Positions 35,682 to 45,514 are shown, counted from the first letter of the stretch. The stretch is 64,000 nucleotides of DNA from Croceibacterium_B sp035470785 (GCA_035470785.1 DATIQN010000016.1:52903-116902); one strand, 5' to 3'. Program-made: numbers and translations. Notes: generated by a model not told the origin, from the letters alone.

Positions 35682-38297
35682 TCACCTGCTGACGTCGAGG
35701 CGGGCTCCCGCGGGGAACGCGCCACCGGGACCGGGACCGACAGTGCTCACGCCGGCGCCGGGCCTGCCGATGGAAACAGTCTGACCGGCAGAATTGTCGA
35801 CCACGAGCTTGACCCACAGCGTGTCGCCATCCTTGAAGTACGAGGTCCCTTTCGCGGCGCGCAGCGCAGCCAGGCTGTCTTGCTTCGCGCCGCCGGCGGT
35901 GGTGGTGAATCCGGGAAGTTCGAAAATCACCCACGAGCCGTCGTCCATTTCGTTCAGGGTCAGGGACAGGGACTTCCTGGCCGTTTCTACCCTTACGTCG
36001 GCTCCGCTGCGGATCGTGGTTTGCCCGGTGTATTCCCACCGCCTGCCGTTGCGGCTGAGCATCACCGGATCGGCGATAGCTTCATTGCCGAAGCCGAAAT
36101 TGCCACCGACGTTGAAGTGGCCGAAGTCACCCTTGCACACGGCAGCGCCCCAGGCGGGCTTGATCTGGCAGGCCTGGTCGTCGTCGGCGATTCCGTTGTC
36201 GAGCACGATATAGGAATTGGGCACTCCGCCGACCGAGCCGTCCTTGTCATGGATCGTCGCGCCCCTCCAGGCATTGCCGCGTCCAAAATCGGAGGACCAG
36301 CGCCGCACGACCGGAGGGAAACCGACCGGTTTGGAGTTGACGAATTTCGCGCCCTCGATGGCGTTCTCGGTGCTCATGCCGAAGCTGGTGTACATTAGGT
36401 AAGAGATCGCTTCCGCGTCGCGCGTGGCGTTCGGCTGGAAGTTCACGAACGTGGTGTTCACTACGTCGTGACGGAGATCGTAATACTCGTACCCGCGGAT
36501 CGGGAAGTCCGGGATGTCGTTCGGCATGCTGCGGCCGTAGGCGATTTCCGCCGGAGTCCTGGGCGTGCCGATATTCTCGCTTTCGCCCACGAACACCGAG
36601 TCGACGACCTTTGACGTGTAAGGCGCGCGACCGACCGCCGACGCCGCATGGGTGAAGCCGACAGCATTGTCGGCCACCCTCAGGTTCTTGAACAGGTGCA
36701 GCTCGCCGCGGCCCCAGACGCCGCCATGCCGGTTCTTGTAGCTGGTGAAATTCTCGAACACCGAGCCCTTAGGCGCGCTGTTCGGGTTGTCCGGATCGGT
36801 AAACGCGAAATGGTAATTGCTGCCGCCGACGCTGAATGTGCCATCGGCCTTGGGGCCGCGGTCGAACATGAACCCGTCGAAGTTCGAATGGGCGGTGTTG
36901 CCCACGAATTCCCGCACCGCCGTCCGGCGGGGAAAGACGTTGAGATCCTTGCCCTCGTGCGCGCCCGTCGGATGTTCGGGCAAGGCGAACCAGAAACCGA
37001 CTTCTTCGGAGCCCGCGGCAACGTTGTCCCTGAAAATGTTGTCCGGATTGGTGATCCAGAACATCGATGCCGTGTTGTCCGACGGGATCAGGACATCCTT
37101 CGCGCGCTGGCCGACGGCGCCCGAGCCAAATCCGCCCCCCGACCCGGCCGGGCCGAGGTTTGTCGGGATACAGGGTTTGCCGTCCGGATGGCACTTGGTG
37201 AGGATGCCGAGGTTGTGAATGAACTGGTTGCCCGTCTCGACCGCGTCTTCGAGGAAGAAGCAGTGACCCACGGTGTTGAAGGTTACGTTGTTTTCGACCC
37301 GCACGTCGTTGGTGCCATGCACGGTCACGCAGCGGCTGTAGGTGTCGTGAATCGACGAGTTCTGGATGTATTGCCCCTTCCCTTCGCCGATGATGTGCCA
37401 GTGGATCGGATAGCGGGCCAAGTGCATGTTCTGGCCCATGCGAGACAGCTCGACGCCCGAGACGTACATCCTGGAGCCGGCCATCGCCATAATGTGGCCG
37501 CCGAAGTAGGACTTCTCCGCATCGTCCGACGCCTGGATACGGATATTGCGGGTCAGCAGGCCGACTTCGCCACGCTCGTCGACGCCGTAGGTGATCTGAC
37601 CGAAGTGCATGTATTTTAGCGGCTTATCGAGCGTGATCACGTTTCCGCGAATGGCGGAAATGGTTCGCTCCTCCGCTTGTGCGGGATCGAAATCGGTCGA
37701 GGCGAGGACGATCACGTCACCCTTGCGCCAGCCGCCGGCATTTAGGACTTCGATCCGGGCGCTGCCGGCCTTGGCTGTTCCCGAGAGTTTGGTCCAGGTG
37801 TTCGTCCGGTCACCATGTAGGCTCAAGGTGCCGCCCAGCATCATGATGCCGCGGTCGCCCATCGTATTGATATTTTCGTTGGGGACGTTGTCAGTCAGGG
37901 TGATCGTCGCCTTGCGCGTATAAGGCTTGGCCTCGCTGCCGATATCGAGCTCGCCGCCCTGCAGATAAATCCACTCGGTCTTCAGATCAGTATCGAGCGC
38001 GTTCGAGAAGCTAAGCTTGCCGTTGATCGTCAGACTGCGCAGCGCCGGCGGGTTGACGTCGAGGATTACATCCATCTCCCGGCCGATCGTGACGGCGTCG
38101 CCTGTGCGCGGGACCTTGCCGCCGGGCCAGGTGGCCGGATCGGACCAGCGCGACCAGTGGGTCGCCGAAGATGCGGCCTGCGCGGGCATATCCATGTGTT
38201 CGTGCGTTTCCTGAGCGCCGGCTTCTGCCGACATGCCGAGCAACAGCGAAACTGGCAGCAGCACGGCAACTTGGAACAGCCGAGATAACACGCGCAT
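35682..38297 (-). CDS. Secreted G8-domain beta-helix protein, CEMIP/TMEM2-like (paralogue 1)
   Basis: The 871-residue protein has a signal peptide (cleaved near EAGAQ), a short histidine/methionine-rich segment (HEHMDM), and a G8 domain at about residues 45-165 (WSDPATWPGGKVPRTGDAV). A right-handed beta-helix region follows, with RYPIHWHIIGEGKGQYI, RCVTVHGTNDVRVENN and GHCFFLEDA. Animal CEMIP and TMEM2, which degrade hyaluronan, carry very similar motifs. A polysaccharide target is likely but unproven. A close paralogue lies just upstream. Confidence 0.85.
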   Translation of the reverse strand: MRVLSRLFQVAVLLPVSLLLGMSAEAGAQETHEHMDMPAQAASSATHWSRWSDPATWPGGKVPRTGDAVTIGREMDVILDVNPPALRSLTINGKLSFSNALDTDLKTEWIYLQGGELDIGSEAKPYTRKATITLTDNVPNENINTMGDRGIMMLGGTLSLHGDRTNTWTKLSGTAKAGSARIEVLNAGGWRKGDVIVLASTDFDPAQAEERTISAIRGNVITLDKPLKYMHFGQITYGVDERGEVGLLTRNIRIQASDDAEKSYFGGHIMAMAGSRMYVSGVELSRMGQNMHLARYPIHWHIIGEGKGQYIQNSSIHDTYSRCVTVHGTNDVRVENNVTFNTVGHCFFLEDAVETGNQFIHNLGILTKCHPDGKPCIPTNLGPAGSGGGFGSGAVGQRAKDVLIPSDNTASMFWITNPDNIFRDNVAAGSEEVGFWFALPEHPTGAHEGKDLNVFPRRTAVREFVGNTAHSNFDGFMFDRGPKADGTFSVGGSNYHFAFTDPDNPNSAPKGSVFENFTSYKNRHGGVWGRGELHLFKNLRVADNAVGFTHAASAVGRAPYTSKVVDSVFVGESENIGTPRTPAEIAYGRSMPNDIPDFPIRGYEYYDLRHDVVNTTFVNFQPNATRDAEAISYLMYTSFGMSTENAIEGAKFVNSKPVGFPPVVRRWSSDFGRGNAWRGATIHDKDGSVGGVPNSYIVLDNGIADDDQACQIKPAWGAAVCKGDFGHFNVGGNFGFGNEAIADPVMLSRNGRRWEYTGQTTIRSGADVRVETARKSLSLTLNEMDDGSWVIFELPGFTTTAGGAKQDSLAALRAAKGTSYFKDGDTLWVKLVVDNSAGQTVSIGRPGAGVSTVGPGPGGAFPAGARLDVSR

Positions 38298-38315
38298 GAC
38301 TTTGACCCCCTCCGT

Positions 38316-38332
38316 CGGGACTGCGAGTCCCG
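38316..38332 (-). promoter_or_regulatory. Leader hairpin before G8 paralogue 1
   Basis: CGGGACT and AGTCCCG pair around a three-base loop, immediately upstream of a GGAGGGGGT ribosome site and 18 bases from the ATG. The corresponding position before paralogue 2 has a different but also paired sequence, suggesting a maintained structure. Confidence 0.5.
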
Positions 38333-38353
38333 CGTTTTGTCTGGACTTAATTC

Positions 38354-41056
38354 TTATCGGCTGACCTCGACGCTGGTTCCACCAGCGCCAGGGCCGGCGA
38401 GGCGGGCGCCTTCACCGGTGGAGACAACCTTTAACCAGAGCGCATCCTTGCCCTTGTAGTACGAAGTGGCGCTGGCGTTGCGCAGCGCGTCCAGGCTGTC
38501 CTGCGGCGTACCGGAGGCTGCAGTGGTGAACCCCGGCAACTCGAAGATCACCCACGAGCCTTTGTCCAGTTCACTGAGGCGCAAGTCCACTGCCGGCCTT
38601 TCGGTGGTCACCTTGATTGCGGTTCCGGCGCGAATGTTGGTGTCCCCGGCCAGGGTGAACGTCTTGCCATCGCGGCTGACGACGATGGGAGGCTGCGGAG
38701 GTCCTGCGGGCCGCCCGAACAGTGCGCCGGGCCCGCCAGGTCCTGCCGCTGGGGGAGGACCGGCGGCGCCAGGACCGGCAGCTGCGCCTCTGGCAGGGCC
38801 CGCGCCGGGAGGGCCGCTGAAACCGGGAATTGCGGGAAAACCGTTGCCGCCGGGGGCGGTAACCGCCAGGCGGCCGACATCGCCCTTGCATACCGCGGCA
38901 TTCCAGGTCGGCTTGACCTCGCAGGCCTTGTCGATGGCGAGGCCGTCGTTTTCGTCATTGATAAGAATGAAGGAATCCGCGACTCCGGTAACCGAGCCGT
39001 CGACGTCGTGGAACACCGAGGTCTTGTAGCTCCCGTTGCCGTAATCGTCGTTGCTCCACTTGTGCTCCATCGGCGGGAAATAGACCGGCTTGGCATTGAT
39101 GAACTTCGCGTGCTGCACAGTGTTGTTCGAGCTCATCCCGAAGCTGGTATACAGCAGGTAGGAGATCGCTCCCGTCTTGCGGGTGGCGTTGTCCTGGAAG
39201 TTCACGAAGGTGACATTGTCCAGTTGATGACGGTAATCGTAGAACTCGTAGCCGCGGATCGGGAAATCCGCGAGTTCGGGCTCCGGCAGGCTGCGGCCGT
39301 AAGTCCTTTCCGCCGGCGCGCTGGGGTTGCCGATGTTGGCGCTCTCGCCGACGAACCGCGAGTCGATCACCCGTGAGGTGAAGGCTGAATTGCCGAAGTT
39401 GCCGGACGCGTGCGTATAGCCGATCGCATTGTCGGCCATCTGCAGGTTCCTGAAGGTGTCCATCTCACCGCGGGCCCAGATGCCGCTATTGCGGTTCTTG
39501 TAACTGGTGAGGTCCTCGAAGACCGTCTCCACGACAGGGCTCTTCGCGTCAGCGGGATCGGCAAGGGCCATATGGCCGCCCGGCCCGAAATGGCCATCGG
39601 ACCTGGGGCCGCGGTCGAACATGAAACCGTCGAAGTTCGAGTGGGCGATGTTGCCCTTGAACTCCCGCACCCGCGTCCGGCGTGGCCAGATGTTCTCACT
39701 GCCTTCCTTGCCTAAAAACGCGCCCGTCGGATGCTCCGGCAAAGCCAACCAGAAACCCGTCTCCTCGGACCCCGCGGCCACGTTGTCGCGGTAGATGTTG
39801 TCTGGATTGGTGATCCAGAAACTCGACGCAGTGTTGTCCGAAGGGATCAGGATATCCTTGGCGTCCTGGCCAGCCAGCTTGAAGTTCTTCCCGTCCGCCG
39901 TCTTGAACGGGCCGAGGTTCGTCGGCTCGCAGGGTTTGCCGTCGGGATGGCATTTGGTCAGGATGGCGAGGTTGTGAACGATCTGATTGCCGTGCTCGAC
40001 CGCGTCTTCCAGAAAGAAGCAGTGACCTACGGTGTTGAAGGTCACGTTGTTTTCGACCCGCACGTCGTTGGTGCCATGCACAGTCACGCAGCGGCTGTAG
40101 GTGTCATGGATCGAAGAATTCTGGATGTACTGACCCTTGCCTTCGCCCAGGATGTGCCAGTGGATCGGATAGCGAGCCAGGTGCATGTTCTGTCCCATGT
40201 GATTGAGCTCGACGCCCGAGACGTACATCTTGGAGCCGGCCATCGCCATGATGTGGCCGCCGAAATAGGACTTCTCCGCATCGTCCGAAGCCTGAATGCG
40301 AATGTTTCGCGTCAGCAAGCCGACTTCGCCGCGCTCGTCGACACCGTAGGTGATTTCGCCGAAATGCATGTATTGCAATGGCTTATCGAGTGTGAGCGCA
40401 TTTCCGCTGATTGCGGTGACGGTGCGCTCCTCCGCCTGGTGGGGATCGAAATCGGTCGAGGCGAGGACGATCACGTCACCTTTGCGCCAGCCACCGGCAT
40501 TCAAGACGTCGATCGTGGAACTGCCGGCCTCGGCTGTTCTTGCAAGCTTGGTCCACGAGTTCGTTCGGTCACCGTGCAAGCTCAGGGTGCCGTTCAGCAT
40601 CATGACGCCGCGGTCCCCCATCGTATTGATATTTTCATTGGGGACGTTGTCGGTCAGGGTGATCGTCGCCTTGTGCGAGTAGGGCCTGGCCTCGCTGCCG
40701 ATCTGCAGTTCGCCGCCGGGCAGGTAGATCCACTCGGTCTCCAGCCCGATATCGCGATCGTCTGCAAAGCTGAGCTTGCCGTTGATGGTCAGGCTGCGCA
40801 GCGCCGGCGGAGTGACGTCGAGAACGATGTTCCGGTCCCGGCCGATCGTGACGGCGTCACCTGCGCGTGGCACCTTTCCGTCGGGCCAGGACGCCGGATC
40901 GGACCAGCGCGACGGTTTGGCGTGCGAAGGGCCTGCCTGTGCGGGCATGTCAATATGGGCGTGCGCATCCTGAGCGTGGGCGCCGGCGCCCATGCCGAGC
41001 AAAAGCGCCACCGGAAGAAGCAATGAAACAAGCCGCAGGGCAAACTGCACGCGCAT
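38354..41056 (-). CDS. Secreted G8-domain beta-helix protein, CEMIP/TMEM2-like (paralogue 2)
   Basis: The 900-residue paralogue repeats the architecture: signal peptide, HAHIDM segment, G8 domain (WSDPASWPDGKVPRAGDAV), and the same beta-helix core with RYPIHWHILGEGKGQYI, RCVTVHGTNDVRVENN and GHCFFLEDA. It differs by a long proline/glycine/alanine-rich linker near residues 735-790 absent from paralogue 1. Long runs of identical residues imply recent duplication. It is divergent from purB. Confidence 0.85.
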   Translation of the reverse strand: MRVQFALRLVSLLLPVALLLGMGAGAHAQDAHAHIDMPAQAGPSHAKPSRWSDPASWPDGKVPRAGDAVTIGRDRNIVLDVTPPALRSLTINGKLSFADDRDIGLETEWIYLPGGELQIGSEARPYSHKATITLTDNVPNENINTMGDRGVMMLNGTLSLHGDRTNSWTKLARTAEAGSSTIDVLNAGGWRKGDVIVLASTDFDPHQAEERTVTAISGNALTLDKPLQYMHFGEITYGVDERGEVGLLTRNIRIQASDDAEKSYFGGHIMAMAGSKMYVSGVELNHMGQNMHLARYPIHWHILGEGKGQYIQNSSIHDTYSRCVTVHGTNDVRVENNVTFNTVGHCFFLEDAVEHGNQIVHNLAILTKCHPDGKPCEPTNLGPFKTADGKNFKLAGQDAKDILIPSDNTASSFWITNPDNIYRDNVAAGSEETGFWLALPEHPTGAFLGKEGSENIWPRRTRVREFKGNIAHSNFDGFMFDRGPRSDGHFGPGGHMALADPADAKSPVVETVFEDLTSYKNRNSGIWARGEMDTFRNLQMADNAIGYTHASGNFGNSAFTSRVIDSRFVGESANIGNPSAPAERTYGRSLPEPELADFPIRGYEFYDYRHQLDNVTFVNFQDNATRKTGAISYLLYTSFGMSSNNTVQHAKFINAKPVYFPPMEHKWSNDDYGNGSYKTSVFHDVDGSVTGVADSFILINDENDGLAIDKACEVKPTWNAAVCKGDVGRLAVTAPGGNGFPAIPGFSGPPGAGPARGAAAGPGAAGPPPAAGPGGPGALFGRPAGPPQPPIVVSRDGKTFTLAGDTNIRAGTAIKVTTERPAVDLRLSELDKGSWVIFELPGFTTAASGTPQDSLDALRNASATSYYKGKDALWLKVVSTGEGARLAGPGAGGTSVEVSR

Positions 41057-41073
41057 GACGATTATCCCCTCAG

Positions 41074-41092
41074 GCGGGATCGTGAGTCCCGC
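41074..41092 (-). promoter_or_regulatory. Leader hairpin before G8 paralogue 2
   Basis: GCGGGA pairs with TCCCGC around a seven-base loop, next to a GAGGGG ribosome site and 17 bases from the ATG. Position and stem size match the hairpin before paralogue 1 while the paired bases differ. Confidence 0.5.
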
Positions 41093-41226
41093 ATCCTATC
41101 TTTGACTTAGTCTGCAACGGATGGCGTGGATTGCCAAGCGGCTATCGGACGCGTGCCGTTCCCGGCTTGCCTTCGTGGGCCGGCGCTCGTAGCGGCGGCG
41201 GCGTCCCTTTCACTCAGGAGCACCAG

Positions 41227-42540
41227 ATGGTCCCGCGCTATTCCCGCCCCGCGATGGTCGCGATCTGGGAGCCGGAAGCGAAATATCGCATCTGGTTCGA
41301 GATCGAGGCGCATGCGACCGAGAAGCTGGGCGAGTTGGGCGTGGTGCCGGCGAGCGCCGCCAGGGCGCTGTGGGACTGGTGGAAGACCGAACCCCGGATA
41401 GACGTCGATGCGATCGACGCGATCGAGGCCGTCACCAAGCACGACGTGATCGCCTTCCTCACCTGGGTTTCGCAGCAAGTCGGCGACGAAGCGCGGTACA
41501 TGCACCAGGGCATGACCAGCTCGGATGTGCTCGACACTACGCTGGCGGTGCAGCTGGCGCGCTCGGCCGACATCCTGCTTGCGGATCTCGACGCGCTTCT
41601 CGCCGCGCTCAAGCGACGGGCGCTGGAGCACAAGTTCACGCCGACCATCGGCCGCAGCCACGGCATCCATGCCGAGCCGGTGACCTTCGGCTTCAAGCTC
41701 GCCCAGGCCTATGCCGAGTTCGCGCGCGGACGCGAACGGCTCGTTGCGGCGCGAGCCGATATCGCCACGTGCGCGATCAGTGGCGCAGTCGGCACCTTCG
41801 CCAACATCGATCCGGAAGTCGAAGAACATGTCGCCAACGCGTTGGGCCTGACGCCCGAGCCCATTTCGTCCCAGGTCATCCCCCGCGACCGGCACGCGAT
41901 GTTCTTCGCCGTGCTCGGCGTCATCGCCAGCTCGATCGAGCGGCTCGCGACCGAAGTGCGGCACCTGCAGCGCACCGAGGTGCTCGAAGCCGAGGAATAC
42001 TTCTCGCCCGGCCAGAAGGGCTCGAGCGCGATGCCGCACAAGCGCAACCCTGTGCTCAGCGAGAACCTGACCGGCCTCGCCCGCGTGGTACGCGGCGCGG
42101 TGGTCCCGGCGATGGAGAACGTCGCGCTGTGGCACGAGCGCGACATTTCGCACTCCTCGGTCGAACGTTTCATCGGCCCCGACGCGTGCATCACGCTCGA
42201 CTTCGCGCTCGCGCGGCTCACAGGGGTGGTCGACAAGCTGCTCGTCTATCCCGAGCGGATGCAGAAGAACCTCGACCGGATGGGCGGGCTGGTTCACTCG
42301 CAGCGCGTGCTGCTGGCCCTGACCCAGGCCGGCGTGAGCCGCGAGGACGCCTATGCCATCGTCCAGCGCAACGCGACGAAGGTGTGGGAAAGCGACGGGC
42401 AATTGTCGCTGCTCGACCTTCTTAAGGCCGACCCCGCCGTCACCGCGGCGCTAAGCGAGGCCGAACTCGAGACGAAATTCGACCTCGCTTACCACTTCCG
42501 GCAGATCGACCGCATCTTCGAGCGGGTGTTCGGCGACTGA
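41227..42540 (+). CDS. purB: Adenylosuccinate lyase
   Basis: The 437-residue enzyme carries the fumarase-superfamily signature GSSAMPHKRNP (265-275), along with TSSDVLDTT and GRSHGIHAEP. It acts twice in purine synthesis. The ATG at 41227 follows an AGGAG site at good distance; the frame continues upstream without support. It is the first gene of a long plus-strand run. Confidence 0.96.
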   Translation: MVPRYSRPAMVAIWEPEAKYRIWFEIEAHATEKLGELGVVPASAARALWDWWKTEPRIDVDAIDAIEAVTKHDVIAFLTWVSQQVGDEARYMHQGMTSSDVLDTTLAVQLARSADILLADLDALLAALKRRALEHKFTPTIGRSHGIHAEPVTFGFKLAQAYAEFARGRERLVAARADIATCAISGAVGTFANIDPEVEEHVANALGLTPEPISSQVIPRDRHAMFFAVLGVIASSIERLATEVRHLQRTEVLEAEEYFSPGQKGSSAMPHKRNPVLSENLTGLARVVRGAVVPAMENVALWHERDISHSSVERFIGPDACITLDFALARLTGVVDKLLVYPERMQKNLDRMGGLVHSQRVLLALTQAGVSREDAYAIVQRNATKVWESDGQLSLLDLLKADPAVTAALSEAELETKFDLAYHFRQIDRIFERVFGD

Positions 42541-42611
42541 CTGCGTTGCCCTTCCCTTCCGCCGGCATTCGCTCTAGCACCGGCGCACAACGAACAAGGG
42601 AGACGAGCGCC

Positions 42612-42953
42612 ATGCAAATCGTCCGCACGATCGTCTGGGTCCTTCTGCTGGTCGTGTTGCTGATCTTTTCGATCAACAACTGGAACCCGGTGGAGGTCAA
42701 GATCTGGGAAGGGCTGGTTCTCGAGACCAAGATCCCCGCGCTGGTGGTGATATCGTTCCTGCTCGGCCTGCTGCCGATGTGGCTGCTGCACCGGATCACG
42801 ACTTATGCCGCCCGGCGCAAGATCACCTCGCTGCAAACCGCGGCGCGCACCGTGGCGGCAACGCCAACGGTTGCGCCGGTCGACCCGGCTGCCGATCCCC
42901 TCGTCGCGCCCGAGCATCCGGTCGAAAATCCCGGACCGCTGAAATCGGAGTAA
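42612..42953 (+). CDS. LapA-domain membrane protein
   Basis: The 113-residue protein has two membrane helices (IVWVLLLVVLLIFSINNW and ALVVISFLLGLLPMWLL) typical of the LapA/DUF1049 family, then a basic segment and a proline-rich acidic tail. E. coli LapA is involved in lipopolysaccharide assembly control. An AGGGAG site lies before the ATG. It ends two bases before pyrF. Confidence 0.82.
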   Translation: MQIVRTIVWVLLLVVLLIFSINNWNPVEVKIWEGLVLETKIPALVVISFLLGLLPMWLLHRITTYAARRKITSLQTAARTVAATPTVAPVDPAADPLVAPEHPVENPGPLKSE

Positions 42954-42955
42954 CC

Positions 42956-43627
42956 TTGGGAAATCCGGTCTACCTCGCTCTCGATGTCCCGCAGCTCGAA
43001 GCCGCCAAGGCCCTTGCCGAAAAGGTCAAGGCGCACGTCGGCGGGTTCAAGCTCGGGCTCGAGTTCTTCTGCGCGCACGGCCACCACGGCGTGCACGAGA
43101 TTGCCCATGTCGGCCTGCCGATATTCCTCGACCTGAAATTCCACGACATCCCCAACACCGTCGCCGGCGCGATGCAGGCGATCCACGTGCTCGAACCGGC
43201 GATCGTCACCGTCCACGCCAGCGGTGGGCGGGCGATGATGGAAGATGCCAAGGCCGCGGCGGCGAATGGTACGAAAGTGGTCGCGGTGACGATGCTCACC
43301 AGCCTCGACGAGCGCGATCTCAAGCGGACCGGGGTGGAGGGCAGCGCGCACGACCAGGTGACGCGCCTCGCCGAACTGGCCCACGCCGCGGGTCTCGACG
43401 GGATCGTCTGCTCGGGGCATGAGGTCGCCGCGGTGCACAAGCACTGGAAGGACGGCTTCTTCGTCGTTCCCGGCCTGCGCATGAACGGCAACCACGGCGA
43501 CCAGAAGCGCGTTGTCACGCCGCGCCAGGCGCGCGACCACGGCGCGAGCGTGCTGGTCGTCGGCCGCCCGATCAGCCGCGCCGAGGACCCCGTCGAAGCC
43601 GCGAGGGCGATCGAGGCGACGCTCTGA
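42956..43627 (+). CDS. pyrF: Orotidine 5'-phosphate decarboxylase
   Basis: The 223-residue TIM barrel contains the catalytic array D59-x-K61-x-x-D64 in FLDLKFHD, D10 and K32, and the phosphate-binding VVPGLRMNG and VVGRPI segments. It makes UMP. The start is TTG with GGAG five bases before, the SD overlapping the end of the LapA gene. It is the last step of pyrimidine synthesis. Confidence 0.95.
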   Translation: MGNPVYLALDVPQLEAAKALAEKVKAHVGGFKLGLEFFCAHGHHGVHEIAHVGLPIFLDLKFHDIPNTVAGAMQAIHVLEPAIVTVHASGGRAMMEDAKAAAANGTKVVAVTMLTSLDERDLKRTGVEGSAHDQVTRLAELAHAAGLDGIVCSGHEVAAVHKHWKDGFFVVPGLRMNGNHGDQKRVVTPRQARDHGASVLVVGRPISRAEDPVEAARAIEATL

Positions 43628-43670
43628 AGGCCTTCCCTTCACGGGACCGCTTCCCTAACTGCACGCGCAT

Positions 43671-44306
43671 ATGGCCAACGTTGAAATCAAGATTTGCGGG
43701 CTCAGCACGCCCGAAACCGTCGATGCTGCGATCGGCGCGGGAGCGACGCATGTCGGGCTGGTGCATTACGCGCCGAGCCCACGGCATGTATCGCTAGTGC
43801 AAGCCGCGGCCCTGCGCCGTCGGGTGCCGGAACGGGTCAAGGTCGTGCTGTTGCTGGTGAGCATGGACGCATTGCCGACCGCGCAGGCGCTCGACGCGGT
43901 CAAGCCCGACGTCGTCCAGTTCCACGGCGCCGAGACGCCCGAATGGCTGGCGCTGATCAAGAACAACACCCCGCTCGAAGTGTGGAAGGCGATCGGCGTG
44001 CGCAACGCCGATTCGCTTGCGAGCGGGCTCAAGTTCAAGGGCGCGGTGGACAAGCTGCTCTACGACGCCGCCGCGGGGGCTCTCCCCGGCGGCAACGGTC
44101 TCGCGCTCGACTGGTCGCTGCTGACCAGCTTCCAGCATGAAATTCCCTGGGGCCTCGCCGGTGGCCTGACGCCGGGCAACGTCGCCGATGCGATCCGCAC
44201 CACGGGGGCGCCCCTCGTCGATGCCTCGTCGGGCCTCGAAAGCACGCCGGGCGTCAAGGATGTGGACTTGATCCGGGCGTTCTGCAAAGCGGCGCGCGAC
44301 GCATGA
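43671..44306 (+). CDS. trpF: Phosphoribosylanthranilate isomerase
   Basis: The 211-residue TIM barrel shows KICGLST at the N-terminus, DVVQFHGAE, and GLAGGLTPGNV followed by DASSGLESTPGVKD, all TrpF hallmarks. It catalyses the Amadori step in tryptophan synthesis. Its stop overlaps the trpB start (ATGA). Confidence 0.96.
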   Translation: MANVEIKICGLSTPETVDAAIGAGATHVGLVHYAPSPRHVSLVQAAALRRRVPERVKVVLLLVSMDALPTAQALDAVKPDVVQFHGAETPEWLALIKNNTPLEVWKAIGVRNADSLASGLKFKGAVDKLLYDAAAGALPGGNGLALDWSLLTSFQHEIPWGLAGGLTPGNVADAIRTTGAPLVDASSGLESTPGVKDVDLIRAFCKAARDA

Positions 44307-45514
44307 GCACGCAGCCCAACTCCTTCCGCAACCAGCCCGACGAGCGCGGGCATTTCGGCCAGTTCGGCGGCCGCTATGTCGCCGAGACGCTGATGCCGCT
44401 GATCCTCGAGCTGGAGACCGCCTATCGCGCGGCCGAGGCCGATCCCGCGTTCAAGGCGGAGTTCGACGACCTGCTCGAACATTACGTCGGCCGCCCGAGC
44501 CCGCTATATTTCGCCCCGCGCCTGACCGAGGCGCTCGGCGGCGCGCAAGTGTGGTTCAAGCGCGACGAGCTCAATCACACCGGCGCGCACAAGATCAACA
44601 ATTGCATCGGCCAGATCCTGCTGGCGATGCGGATGGGCAAGACGCGGATCATCGCCGAAACCGGCGCCGGCCAGCACGGCGTCGCCACCGCCACGGTGTG
44701 CGCGCGCTTCGGCCTGCCGTGCGTGATCTACATGGGCGAGGTCGACGTCGCCCGGCAGCAGCCCAACGTGTTCCGCATGAAGCTGCTCGGCGCCGAGGTG
44801 ATCCCGGTGGTCAGCGGCTCGCGGACGCTCAAGGACGCGATGAACGAGGCGCTGCGCGACTGGGTCGCGAACGTCCACGACACTTTCTACATCATCGGCA
44901 CCGCGGCGGGGCCGCATCCCTATCCCGAGCTGGTGCGCGACTTCCAGAGCGTGATCGGCCGTGAAGCGCGCGCACAGATGCTGTCGCGGGTGGGGCGCCT
45001 GCCCGACTTGCTAGTGGCGGCAATCGGCGGCGGCTCGAACGCGATCGGGCTGTTCCACCCGTTCCTCGACGATCCCGAGGTGAAGATGCTCGGCGTCGAG
45101 GCGGCGGGTCACGGGCTCGACAAGGAACACGCGGCCAGCCTCGCCGGCGGCGCGCCCGGCATCCTCCACGGCAACAAGACCTACCTGCTGCAGGACGAGG
45201 ACGGGCAGATCACCGAGGCGCATTCGATCAGCGCCGGGCTCGATTATCCCGGCATCGGCCCCGAGCACGCCTGGCTCAAGGAAAGCGGCCGCGTCGAATA
45301 CACTTACGCCACCGACACCGAAGCGCTCGACGCCTTCCAGCTGCTCTGCCGCACCGAGGGCATCATCCCCGCCCTCGAACCGAGCCACGCCATCGCCGCG
45401 GTCGCGAAGGTCGCCCCGACGATGCCGAAGGACGTCATCATCCTCGCCAACCTGTGCGGGCGCGGCGACAAGGACATCTTCACCGTCGCCGAGGCGCTGG
45501 GAGTGGAGATGTGA
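44303..45514 (+). CDS. trpB: Tryptophan synthase beta subunit
   Basis: The 403-residue PLP enzyme has HTGAHKINN with Schiff-base lysine K97, GETGAGQHGV-like ETGAGQHGVATA, and GGGSNAIGLF for phosphate binding. It condenses indole and serine. It overlaps trpF at its start and a small membrane ORF at its end. Confidence 0.97.
   Translation: MSTQPNSFRNQPDERGHFGQFGGRYVAETLMPLILELETAYRAAEADPAFKAEFDDLLEHYVGRPSPLYFAPRLTEALGGAQVWFKRDELNHTGAHKINNCIGQILLAMRMGKTRIIAETGAGQHGVATATVCARFGLPCVIYMGEVDVARQQPNVFRMKLLGAEVIPVVSGSRTLKDAMNEALRDWVANVHDTFYIIGTAAGPHPYPELVRDFQSVIGREARAQMLSRVGRLPDLLVAAIGGGSNAIGLFHPFLDDPEVKMLGVEAAGHGLDKEHAASLAGGAPGILHGNKTYLLQDEDGQITEAHSISAGLDYPGIGPEHAWLKESGRVEYTYATDTEALDAFQLLCRTEGIIPALEPSHAIAAVAKVAPTMPKDVIILANLCGRGDKDIFTVAEALGVEM

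Noticed and set aside
36648..37619. Open frame antisense to G8 paralogue 1
   Set aside because: A similar shadow appears antisense to paralogue 2, as expected from shared coding sequence rather than from an independent gene.
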